Origin: Flammula alnicola
Lineage: Eukaryota; Basidiomycota; Agaricomycetes; Agaricales; Strophariaceae
NCBI GenBank assembly: GCA_015499995.1
Contig: JADNRV010000028.1
Location: 248,001-312,000 of the forward strand
DNA: 64,000 bases
Reading direction: 5' to 3'
Shown piece by piece: positions 48,701 through 58,953 of this stretch (position 1 is its first letter; each line of letters starts with the position of its first letter). Below the pieces are notes generated by a model. It ran no database searches. It worked only from the letters and a program-made list of their open reading frames with translations, and was not told the origin of the DNA. The position numbers and the translations under genes were made by a program.

Positions 48701-49700
48701 ATGAGTGAATCTTCAGGTTCCAGTCACAATCAAGTAAAGAAGAGGCAGCAGGCAACTACAACTCTGCCACCCAAGGAGTCTAGTCCAATACTTGATCAAA
48801 TCCCGGATGATGCTTTCAATGTATACTTCACTCCTGACGACTTGGTCAGGAAGGCCACCAATGTAAGGGATGACCACCTATTGAATATAATATGCTTTTA
48901 TCTTGTTCATCAACAGACATCCCATGAGTACATGTGACAATGGCTACCTCTCCGGCGGGTATTTCTTGACAACATTCTCAAGCGTGAAGCACCCCCTCGA
49001 ATATTCATTGCACTAAGTGCAAGACATGAAACTTCAAGATCTGTTGTGCTGATTGTCTAGGCAATCCGGTGCTCTGCATGCAATGCTGTCAAAACTCTCA
49101 TGAAGACCATCCTTTTCATAGAATAGAAATTTGGTCTGGCACCCATTTCTCTCCAGGTTGGCTCTGGCAAACAGGCATGGCGATTCATCTGGGACATAGG
49201 GGTAATCACTGTCCCTATAATCAGAATATGAATCAAGAAGTGGAATCCCTCATCAGCACATTACCGTCCATGTTTAATGACACTGGAGCTCAAGATATGG
49301 ATGAGGATGACTCCGATGTTGAAGAACCTGCTGGTGAATATGGATGGGCTGGCTCAGGCCAACCGCCTCACTGAGAGCTTCATGATGCCCCCATAGTTGT
49401 GGTCGTGCATACCAATGGTGTCCACCATCTGCCAATTTCCCATGATCTTGGACCATCTGCATTCTTTGATATAGGGGATTATACTAGATGCTCTTTCCAC
49501 AATTCAAAGCAAAATTCTTGTAAGTCTTTTCATCTATTTCTAACCAGAATAAATGTCTAACAGTCCTAGTTACATCATCTGTGGTGTTTGGAATAAATGG
49601 AATCAGCTGCACTCAAAGACTGGGCTTTGTCACCCTTGAACTACTCAATGGATAGGCAGAGTTTGAAAAATATATAGATAGGTGTGTTCCACTCCTTGCA
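48701..49700 (+). pseudogene. KDZ transposase remnant (CxC2-type N-terminal region)
   Basis: The piece at 49050-49210 reads as a Cys/His cluster: C-x-x-C, GNPVLCMQCCQNSHEDHPFH, RIEIWSGTHFSPGWLWQTG and MAIHLGHRGNHCPYN. This is the conserved CxC2 module upstream of the transposase in Kyakuja-Dileera-Zisupton elements. A preceding frame (48701-48937) and following pieces (HTNGVHHLPISHDLG, then CTQRLGFVTLELLNG) keep the family order. Stops and lost splice sites show it is dead, and the catalytic domain is not recognisable here. No element ends were found. Confidence 0.6.
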
Positions 49701-50049
49701 AAGGTGATCTAGGCAGTTAATACAGTATTCCAATGTCAACAGAGATGCTGGCAAATGTTATCAACTTCACCTTCTGATATCTTAGAAGGAGATACAGTCA
49801 GAATAATTGTGTTTAATTATTTTGACTATACATCAATCAAAACTTGTCTGTTTGGGATATCCCAGGGCTTGATCAAAAGCTCACAGGTAGGAGAAATTTA
49901 ACCCATACCCTATCCATGCAATACCCTACCCATTAATCTATGTGGGTTACCCAAACCCATGTCATTGCCTAAGTACTTCTGGCCTCTTTCTTGGCATTTG
50001 GTACAGCTGCTTTTCTGGACTACAGCTATGACCTTGCTTGGCACCCCAG

Positions 50050-50530
50050 TGGTGCTGAGGTATGTCTTTTCTCAGACTTTTGACAGTACTGAGGGGAAAA
50101 TAATTATTTGGTATCATCAAGAGCCTGAGTGAATGCATTTTCAGACCTGTGAGGGTCCCACAGAGCCCTTTACTTGTTGCCATAATAGTGCCGAGGTATG
50201 TCTTTTCTCAGTCTTTTGACAGTACCAAGGAACATAATTCTTCAGCACCATCAAGGCCCCGAGTGAATGCATTTTCAGACCCATCAGAGTTCCAAGGAGC
50301 CTTTTACTTGGTGCCCCTCTGGTGCTGAGCTGTGTTCTTGCTCACTATCATGATGGTGCTGAGGTATGTCTCTTCTCAGTCTTTTGACAGTATCAAGGAA
50401 AATAATTCTTCAGCACCATCAAGGTCCTGAGTAATTGAATTTTCAGACCCATCAGCATCCCAAGAAGGTCCTTGTTTGGTTTTATGATGATGCCAAGCTG
50501 TGTCCTTGCTTGGTGCCACAATGGTGCTGA
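50050..50530. repeat. About 135-bp tandem repeat, three decayed copies
   Basis: A unit beginning GTGCTGAGGTATGTCTTTTC and containing AGTCTTTTGACAGTA, AATAATTCTTCAGCACCATC and GAATGCATTTTCAGACC recurs at about 50052, 50190 and 50354, with partial pieces to about 50530. The copies differ mainly by transitions. No coding role is seen. Confidence 0.7.
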
Positions 50531-51112
50531 AGTATTTTTTTTCTGCCTAATATACACTGCAAAGGGCTGAAAATTTAACCGGTACCTGAGGGAGGCAATA
50601 GCTCAGTAGATGAGCAATGACCAAGACAACAGTGCCCTGGACAGCTTTCAATCAGCCACTGCTTGGAACTCTGGTGCATGTTGACAGATCTATCTGGACC
50701 GCTGCCCTCAAAATATTGTAGCTATTCTGGGCTAGACCATTTCCCACAGTACATATGTTGTTCCTGACTGGGTCCATCCAGCACCATGACCATTGTGACA
50801 TTGTTGGTTCCTTAGTAACTGTTAGGTGCACCATAGTTACACTGTCCCATATGCTATTCTGTCTATTCTTTCTTCTCAAAGAAAAGCAGCTAAGTGTACT
50901 TGTCTTGATTTTCTCATTTTCTACCGCCTTTCTCACACAGTTCTGAGCTTTTGTAATGTGATGCATGTATATATCTATCTAATATTAAAATATAGCAACA
51001 TGATGATATAAATCATCATGCTCAGGTACTGTCACATTCCTGTTAAGAATAAAGACAATTTTAAAAATGTCTGTTCCAAAGAATCATATTTGTTTCTAAT
51101 GTATGCTAACAT

Positions 51113-52260
51113 TCAGTTTAGAACTATAATCCATTTAGTGTAACTTGCACCATCATGTAACTTCCTCCTAATCAAATGCCTGGATCTCAAATGCACAAGA
51201 CCTGGTTGATGAATTGTGAACACCCACATCAGGTCTTCTATTCTTAAATCACCTGGTAAAGTCTTTGCTAATTGGATTTCTTCTCCTTCTGAGCACACAC
51301 CCAGGTCTGAGTCTGTTTGAAGACTGAATTTTTGTAGTGTAGGAAATATTTGAAGGGCAGAAGACCATTTATCAGTTTTCCAGGGAATTGTGATAGCCAT
51401 ACATAAATAAGAGGGTGGCTCATCATCATTCATGGAATCTTCTTTATTCCATTCATCAAGGACTTTGGATAACACCTAAAGAAGTAAATTGAGATGACAG
51501 AGAAAAGAAGGGTTAAGAACACTAACTTCATTCTCATAAAAAATTTTAAGCTTCAGACAGTATCCATTGTTTTCCATGACAAAATTGTATGAATAAAGAC
51601 AGGGCCAGAAGCAGAAATAGTAAGATAAAGGAGCCTCATATTTTGAAGGGCAATCCTGCAAATGTGTTTTAAATGGGAATCATTTTCAGAAGGCATAGGA
51701 ATTTTGAGGGAAATGAAATCACAATAAGTAACATGACAGCCATGCTTTCTGAAGAATGGGTATGGCAGGACATTCATGAGCAGCTCATGTGATCAAACCT
51801 TCTGCTCGAAAGACATAACATCTTCCATGAATTGGCACAAGGTATGTGCATCTAAAATAATGATGGAACTTGGTAAGCTGAAGCACTCAATAAAGCACAC
51901 ATGAGATAATTCCCTTAATTTGCATAACTTCAGAACATCATTCTCATAAATGTCAGTAAGGATATTGCAGATGAGGATTTTTCCTGCAGTTCAGGAGGCA
52001 CTAAAGGATGACATAGAAACTGTTAAAGAAATACTATTTCAAAACATTGTCTTTAATGCATGAGATTTCATGCCTGCCTCTAACCACTGGAAATCCATCT
52101 TCGACTATGGTCTCCTCAAATATAAAAAGAAAGATAGTACACAGAAGTCAGGCGCGTCCTAGCACACTGAAAAAGGATGAATTTCCAAATTCCTTGACCT
52201 CTATCTGGTCACCTGGAATATCAAACCCTATATCCATTGCCTGCAGGCATTATTTACATG
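51113..52260 (-). pseudogene. AT-rich decayed gene on minus strand
   Basis: Reading the minus strand from about 52260 gives protein-like pieces broken by stops: FDIPGDQIEVKEFGNSSFFS, HEISCIKDNVLK, then MNVLPYPFFRKHGCHVTYCD (51777), and after a possible intron VLDEWNKEDSMNDDEPPSYL to IIVLN (51475-51113). The last piece is Leu/Trp-rich, resembling the LRR part of fungal F-box proteins, but this is a weak impression. CpG is nearly absent. Confidence 0.3.
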
Positions 52261-53050
52261 AGATAAGAATGTTTTACTTTATTTTATTTGCATACCAGAA
52301 CCACACATAGCTGTAGTATAAAAGATGTACTTCTGTAGTTATTTACCTTAAGCAATCTCTTTCTGTTTTATTTCAAGCTAAGATGCAGTGTCTAGTAAGA
52401 AAGAAGATGAATAAAGGATCAGTTTGACTTCAATAGAGCTCATTTGAAGCCAAAGAAGGCTTAGTTAAATAAAGAGAAAGTTCTTGAGGACAAGGTCCAA
52501 GAATTTAGAAGCCAGAGAATGCTTAGAGACCAAGAGAGCCTCCAAGAGTCAGAAACAGAGTCCACAGTGGGCTAGCAGATCATTCAGAAGGTAGTGCATA
52601 GTGCGGCCTTAGTTTCAGATGAGTTTCCAAAGCTTCAGAGCAGCTAGTGCTTCGAAAGTCGAGCTAGTAGCGTCCTAGAGAGTCTTTCTCAAATATAAAG
52701 TCTTAAAAATCAATAAAACTGTTCATTATTGTGATAAAATGAAGCTTGAAACTACAATAAAACATGTATTTGAATAATCCCTCATACCCACTTAAACGAA
52801 CTGCGAGGCACTGTCTACAAGTCAGCTAGTTGAACAAAATAGACATTGTGGAGCAAAGCACACTACATATTTCTAAAGCTAGTAGAGCATCACTCGACCT
52901 AGTTAGGATCTTGCTCTGCAGTTGTGTGTGTTGTTTAGGTTGCTAAGTGCATAGCAGGTCTCTCACCGTGTCCTCATTTTTCACTCAAATCTTCAGGTAA
53001 AAACAATCTCCAGCTCAGAGACAGATATTTGACTTGTCCTTTCGATTAGA
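52261..53050. other. AT-rich stretch without a gene
   Basis: Nothing supportable. Some short direct repeats of AGAG/CTAGTAG type occur near 52500-52930. Confidence 0.4.
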
Positions 53051-53538
53051 ATGGTGAAGAAGCTCCAATGCCAATACTGCTCAGTGGGCTTTAAGCCAGG
53101 CAAGCAAGGGCAGCACTGTCTGAAACCCCATGAAAACCAGCACCATTGCCCAGCAGTTTCCCTCTCCTTCATTGAATTCTGGGATCCACATCGCTGTCTG
53201 CTGCAGACCCTCACAACTTACCTTGATGCCCTGCTATGCATGCAGCCAGGAGTATCCAGACCTCAATTCGCTTGTGCACCATGTCATGCATGACCACACC
53301 GGGGGCGAAAAGATGTCATCAAACACCACCAACCCCACTGGTCCTCAGTTAAAGCACTTGCCTCAACCGGCCTCCTTGTCGCATAAAGAGAGCTATAGAT
53401 CCAGTCAGCTAAGACTGCTGTTGCTCTGTCAGCCCTCCTTGTTAAATTAATCCAGTCCAATATGGCAACTGCAGTCGCCTCCGCTGCCATCCTCATCAGT
53501 CCACCAACCAGCCTCCTCACCATATCGCCTGAGTCTGC

Positions 53539-55062
53539 GAGGTCTTTGCTGTGCCCCCCCTATTCCTACCAGAATCCGGTGGAATCCGGTGGAATATAGG
53601 GCCATTCCGGTGGAATCTCCTGCCAAATTTCTGAATTTTTTTGAAAAAAGGCAAATTCCGAGATTCCACTGGAATGTTGACCAGAATGCAACAGAAGTGG
53701 AATGGCTGGAATGGAACAACTAGATATTCCACTGGAATGGAATAGAAATGCATTATGATTTGGTGATTTCTGATGTCTATATATAGAAATAGACATCAGG
53801 TCCTGTCTGTGGTATTGAATAAAATTGGATAGTGTGCCAAGACATATTCCCAATTAGGAAATTCAATATTTGGATCAGGTGATTTTGAAAAGACTTGGAT
53901 TTGGTTGAGTTTTTTGCAGTTTTCTCATCAACGAGAGCAGCAGATCACGTGATTTCTAAAGGTACACAGGTTTCAGAGCAGGTGCTATAATTACCTTTTT
54001 AGGCATAAAATTCCCACGGTCCTCAAAACAGCCTAAATATGATAATATTGCCTGTCTGGGACACATAATATAGATATATTTAGAATCTCCTCAAAATGCT
54101 AAATCTGATGGTACCTTATTGACCCTGAATCACTCACACGTCAGTCACATAACATATGTATCTCAAAATAGACAAATAAGGCATATAAAGGAGTCAATTT
54201 GTGCATGTCACACCTGTGTGACATGTGACTCCTGTGCCTGAATTTTTGGTTTTAGACACCTGCCAGATGAGGGTGGACCCTGTGGTTTTCGCAACCTATT
54301 TTAGATGATTTCACCCTAAATTTCTATATTTAGATTTGGATTTTGCGGGGTGGTTTTTGGACAAAGGGCTTGGGATACAGGAGAGGTGTGACTTTTTTGA
54401 CAAATTCCAAAGGGCTGTGACATGTGACATCTAAATTAAACAAAATACAATTGTATTCCCATCTATTCCAGTGGATTTTGGTCTCATTCCAGTCCATTCC
54501 AGTTTCATTCCTAGGGATTGTCAGGGGTAACCCTGGGGTATTTTAGCTGTACCCTTACCCTTACCCACCAAAACCCTTACCCTCCACCAGGGGTAAGGGT
54601 TTTGAGGGGTTTGGGTAAGGGTTTCTGAAAACCCAGGGGTATTTAATATTTTGGAGGGTATATCTATTAAAATTGATTGAAAACTCTTTTAAAAATTATT
54701 TACTACTCAATTAAATTAAATTAATTAGTTGACTGTGTTATTTACAGTGTTATCTTGTACAGTAAGCCAAGTTTGGAGACAAAATTTTGTAAAAAGATAT
54801 AAAATAAATGTTTTTTTGGACATCTTTGGTGTGCAAAAAAATCAAAAAATTTCTCTTGGCAATACCCCTGACCCCTGCTGGGGGTAGGGGTATTCCAAGG
54901 GTACAGAAATCTCAACCCTTACCCTTACCCCAGCATACCCTACCCAAAACCCCTGCGGGTTTTCAAACCCCTGACAATCACTATTCATTCCACTGGAATC
55001 CAGTCTATTCTACCAGATTCCAGTCATTTCAACTGGAATAGGTGGGGCACAGCAAAGTACTG
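53539..55062. mobile_element. Non-autonomous hAT-like element A (1524 bp)
   Basis: It is flanked by a perfect 8 bp duplication GAGTCTGC (53531-53538 and 55063-55070). Its ends are inverted: GAGGTCTTTGCTGTGCCCC at the left, and CAGTACTTTGCTGTGCCCC read inward from the right. Both subterminal zones are filled with TTCCACTGGAAT-like palindromic repeats (GGAAT/ATTCC). No transposase frame is present. A second foldback unit with CCCTTACCC runs (about 54516-54979) is nested inside. An 8 bp duplication and a CAG-type terminus are hAT features. Confidence 0.75.
54516..54979. repeat. Nested foldback unit with CCCTTACCC arrays
   Basis: Inverted ends GATTGTCAGGGGT / ACCCCTGACAATC bracket an AT-rich core. 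Next to each end are arrays of CCCTTACCC or GGGTAAGGG and GGGGTA. The structure is a foldback element inside element A. No target duplication is visible, so its age and mechanism are open. Confidence 0.5.
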
Positions 55063-55215
55063 GAGTCTGCCACAACTGTCACCATCCCCATTGCTCTGCC
55101 AACCAGCCTCTTTGGTGTTCAGAAGAGTCTTGAGAAGATTTCTGCTGAAGCAAGGGAAGATAGATAAGATATCAACAGTATGTTGCAAGAGCTTCTCTGC
55201 GAAATTCGACAAAAG

Positions 55216-56161
55216 CCATGAGCCCGTATTAATATATACCAAATCCGAGTAAATCCACCAGCCTGTAAATACCAGATACCTGTAAATATCAATTATCTAT
55301 CAAGTCTCTGCACCTCCTGCATCCTATTCACACCACTTGCTATCAAGAGTGAACCTTTGCCTACTTGTATTTTATACGCATACAATGTTTTGGCCCTCCT
55401 TTTGTGGTACTAGTTCCTCTACCTGTATATAAAATATCTACGTACTGAATGGTACTAATAAGGGATTTTAGAGATTAGCATGTGTGATGCAACCTGAAGA
55501 CATTCTGATATGCTCGCCTACAGAAACTTATTATCACTTGCCAGATGTACCAGCAGTTAGTGTGGGGTTAAATGACCCCTCATTTGTAGTACCAGTTCCT
55601 CTATCTGTATATAAATTATCTATGTACTGAATAGTATAAGGAATTTCAATGTATCTCCATAGATCTGTCAGTTACAATATTGTATATTGCTGATATTAAA
55701 AATTTTCAAGGGTAATTTTTATTTTTGTGTCTCATTGACCAGTGAATGACTGTAGTACATATAACTACGTTATTATATGGCATGGTGCACATACCATGCC
55801 ATGCACAGTGCACACACATACCATGCACACGGTGCAATATTGTGGTTGTGGCAGGAGGTCCTTAGCCTGACATCAAAGTACTAAAGTACTGAGTAGATGA
55901 TGCTATCCATCGTCCCAGGCAAAATAATATAAATTTATTGGGTGAAGATCATTAGAAATTTCCAGTGCAGTCAGGTAATGCTACTGCAGCCCTACATTTG
56001 AACGTGAGTGAAACAACAGATACCCTCAGCAAGATAGGTGCGAAAAGAATATCCAAAGCAGGACTGCTACCAAAATTGACTTGAAACTGAAATATGAATA
56101 CAATGCCATTTTACGCTGAGTCCCATCTATGGTGTAGGACTGGGATGCATTTGAGCTCAGG
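55216..56161. other. CpG-poor spacer with a direct repeat
   Basis: A unit of about 65 bp (TAGTTCCTCTACCTGTATAT, then TACTGAAT) occurs at about 55400-55465 and again, diverged, at about 55585-55645. An ACCATGCACA-type simple stretch lies near 55790-55830. No gene is supported. Confidence 0.45.
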
Positions 56162-56900
56162 TTAACCGATGGAGATCCCAGCCTGAACTATCTCTTCATC
56201 AGAATTTGAACACAAAGTCACCGGTAACTTGAAAGTACTTACCTTGAGGATCACCAAGTTGGCAGTCTTGGCTGGAGAAGTCATTGACATTGATGCTCCA
56301 AGTTCACCTTTGCCTTTGGGCTTCTGTTTTAGTGCCTTAGCCCTAGGCTTTGGAGTTGGAGTTCTCATGCGAATAAAAGGTGATTCAGCAAGGAAAGAGG
56401 CCTGGGGCACATCAGCAGGTATGGAGGAAAAGGTAGGTTGAACTTGAGGGGATTGCTTGCAACTCGGAAGTGCTGCATGAGACACGATTAGCAGTACCTT
56501 TTCTAATAAAAATGGCAAGTAAGCAAGAATTGAGTAGCCTTGAACTAAGGGATCTGAACTAACCATTGACAAGGGTGGTGAGATGACTGTTTTCTAGTTG
56601 TAACTTGATGACCTCTTGCTCAAGTGAGCAGATTCTATCTTGATGACCCTTCTCTGCTTGCTGGTAAGCTTCTCTTTCCAACTCCCAGCCCTTTGTTGGC
56701 TTCCTGGTTCCCTTGCACGAGCTTTGCCTGGAAGGATTGTTGGCCAAGTCATCTGAGTTGTCAATGTATATGTCATCTGGGCTACCAGTGTATATGTCAT
56801 CTGGGCTGCCAGTGGCGTCCAAAACAAAAGTTGGCTGGCTTTTTATTGTGATCTGCGGGCTGCTAAAGGGTACAATTGGCACACAATGAAACAAGTCCAA
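56162..56900 (-). pseudogene. Unknown coiled-coil gene fragment on minus strand
   Basis: A 113-codon frame (56900-56559) holds a duplicated TGSPDDIY unit and a coiled coil (EKGHQDRICSLEQEVIKLQL). A probable intron leads to a Pro/Lys-rich piece (56480-56162, MRTPTPKPRAKALKQKPKGK) ending VQAGISIG. It may be an exon pair of a larger lost gene. No domain is recognised. Confidence 0.35.
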
Positions 56901-57491
56901 ATTTGCTCCTTCTTACTGGAGGTTCCCTCTTAAAGTGATTTCTGGAAAAGGCATCCGTAGTGAAAACTGCAGTCTCCTTTCACTGCAGGATCACCAGTGA
57001 CTGGCCAGCTCCCACGGACTCAGTTGGTAGCCACCTTTACCAACTGCAGACCTGCGGCCACTGTCAAGTTAAATTTCCCTGAGATAGTTGATCCTCTAAA
57101 ACAGCATCACAATTAAGTGTGGCAGAGGCTCCATTGAGCTGCTGCTTTAGTACTAGTAAAGTGAGAGAGGATACCTTCAAGTTGGCAGTTGTGATGCCCA
57201 CCTTTGCCTGCTCGACCACGGTCACATTCTAAGGAGACAAACAGTCAGTCCAGTCTGGACGTGCATGACACACAGAGGGAAAGTGACAGAGCAAGAGATG
57301 ACTTACCAGTGTGGCGCTGCTCCTCCAGACCTGCTCCTGCAGCAGCTTCGGCTCGTGTGTCCTCCTCGTGCAGCAGCGCATCGAGCCACACACTGTTCAT
57401 GCTGTGCAGCATGGCGCTGCCACTGAGCATGCCTGATGGGTCGTACTACTACACATCGCCCTGCAGGCACATGACAGAGCACACACACATG

Positions 57492-58584
57492 CAGTACTTT
57501 ACCCTCCTCCACCTATTCCTGGTGGACTCCATGGAGCATAAACTTGGCGGAGTCCAGATGGACTCCTGATGGACTCCACATGGAGTCTGGTAGAGTCCAC
57601 TATGAAGAAGTGGAGTCAATATGGACTCCACCTGGACTCCACATAGAGTCTGGTGGAGTCCACATGAAGTCCACATGGAGTCTGGTGGAATCCACATGGA
57701 CTCCATATAAACTCCGGATGGACTCCATATGGAGTCCACAAATGACGCAACTTCAACTGGTGGACTTAGACAAAACTCAGAAAAAAAATATCACCAAAAA
57801 GTTTGCATTAAGCAGTAATTAAACCCAGAGCTACCAGAAAGCTATTAGAACAAACCATTTAACCACTACACCAGAGAGCCTTGTCTAATCAAGCAAAAAA
57901 AGCACCCTATATACCTTCTTTTCTCTAATATATCTATTTATTTTGTGACATTAGTCACAAGATTCAGAGTCAAGTAGAGTACCATCAGATTCAGAAATTT
58001 AAGGAGATTCTAGATACACATGCCTCAGGTTATGTCAGCATGATATATTGCTTTATTTGGCTGGTTCCACATACCATGGGAACTTTTTGCCAAAAAAGGT
58101 AGTTGCTTCCAAAACCCTGAATATGCAAAAATCCTATTAATAGATGCTTCGGTTGGTGAGAAAAACACAAAATACTTGACCGAACGCGAGTCTTTTGAAA
58201 ATTGCACTTGCTAAATATGGAATTTGTTGATTACAAATAGATCCAACAGTGCCACTTTGATGTCATTTTATGTAATATTATGTAATTTTTATACAGTTGC
58301 CAAAATAACAGTATTTTCAAAAAAAGAAATCACCAGACTTCTGTTGGACTCCATCTGAACTCCTGGGACTCCTGTTCCACTATAAAACTAGTGGACTCCA
58401 GGGACTCCGCATGGAGTCTCCAGAGTTTGTCCGGACTCCATCTGGACTCCACCTGGAGTCCGGAATAAAATTTGGCTGGGGTCTCAGCCAAAAAATAGTC
58501 CATCTGGACTCCATATGGACTGTTCCACTCTGCTGGAGTCCATCCGGAGTCCACCAGGAATCTGGAGGGGAGGGTAAAGACCTC
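57492..58584. mobile_element. Non-autonomous hAT-like element B (1093 bp)
   Basis: It is flanked by a perfect 8 bp duplication CACACATG (57484-57491 and 58585-58592). Inverted ends are CAGTACTTTACCCTCC at the left and GAGGTCTTTACCCTCCC read inward from the right, both followed by ATTCCTGGTGGACTCC. The first nine bases of each end match those of element A. Zones of about 200 bp inside each end are packed with GGAGTCCA/TGGACTCC palindromic repeats. No transposase frame is present. A tRNA-like stretch lies inside. Confidence 0.8.
57810..57880 (-). other. tRNA-like (SINE or pseudo-tRNA) segment
   Basis: On the minus strand, 71 nt begin GGCTCTCTGGTGTAGTGGTT, a good tRNA A-box context. They end with GGGTTTAATTACTGC, which is a B-box GGTTCGAAT-like sequence with CG replaced by TA/TT changes. 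The size fits a tRNA. Stems are too decayed for a working tRNA. It is more likely a tRNA-derived SINE head or relic trapped in element B. Confidence 0.4.
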
Positions 58585-58732
58585 CACACATGCATCGCTT
58601 CGTGATCTCAGCTTTGTCGCACATGAGTGTGTGGCCAAACACGTATGCGATGGCCTTCTGTACATCTGCCGCGTTGTCCACATCGGTTACTTTGGATGTT
58701 AATGTTGATACTTAGGATACTAGCCTGTGGAC

Positions 58733-58747
58733 CCGTGCTTCGCACGG
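58733..58747 (-). terminator. Helitron 3' terminal hairpin
   Basis: This is a perfect 6 bp stem with a three-base loop, nine bases before the terminal CTAG. In Helitrons this structure marks the end of rolling-circle transfer. It is a transposition terminator, not a transcription terminator. Confidence 0.8.
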
Positions 58748-58953
58748 TGAAAGAGTTATCCAAGAGATAGTCTAGCGGTGAGCAAGACTTTGAGAACTGA
58801 AAGGTGGGAATTTCGACAACAGGTCGACGAATAACTCACACGACATTTTGAGAGGTATCGCAGATAAATAGGTGATTGTGTCTGTCTTGTATAGAGAGGC
58901 ATTTATGTACATAAAACATGAGTAAAGATCCATTGCAGCAGGTCTAAGGCAAA

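Larger units (their letters stand above)
53051..55215 (+). pseudogene. Zinc-finger-like gene interrupted by a hAT-like element
   Basis: ATG at 53051 opens MVKKLQCQYCSVGFKPGKQG and, in a neighbouring frame, a C2H2-type finger (CYACSQEYPDLNSLVHHVMH). A third frame then runs QSAKTAVALSALLVKLIQSN to PPTSLLTISPES up to the element at 53539. Removing the element and one 8 bp duplication continues that frame across the join as ATTVTIPIALPTSLFGVQKS until a TGA near 55219, with one TAA inside. The gene was therefore probably coding when the element inserted. Identity and exact splicing are unknown. Confidence 0.45.
57303..58719 (-). pseudogene. SMC2 (condensin) hinge-region fragment split by element B
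   Basis: On the minus strand, 58700-58585 reads NAADVQKAIAYVFGHTLMCD then AEITKRC. The sequence beyond element B (57491-57303) reads SVMCLQGDV, two TAG codons (57446-57451), then YDPSGMLSGSAMLHSMNSVW. SMC2 hinges have the conserved order YVFG-x-TLIC, then SVTLQGDVYDPSGTLSGG, which matches closely. Removing the element and one duplication keeps these pieces in one frame. The stops show it is not functional. The upstream part is missing because the Helitron end abuts it at 58720. It is probably a duplicated fragment, since SMC2 is essential. Confidence 0.55.

Noticed and set aside
50581..50650. Second tRNA-like A-box (AATAGCTCAGTAGATGAG)
   Set aside because: The B-box match is poor and no stems can be drawn; too weak to call a SINE.
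54540..54640. CCCTTACCC runs as an internal telomere-like repeat
   Set aside because: The unit is CCCTTA, not the fungal telomere CCCTAA, and it sits symmetrically at both ends of a foldback unit.
57204..57569. Plus-strand 121-codon frame over the SMC2-like region
   Set aside because: It is the antisense of the SMC2-like fragment and of the left end of element B.
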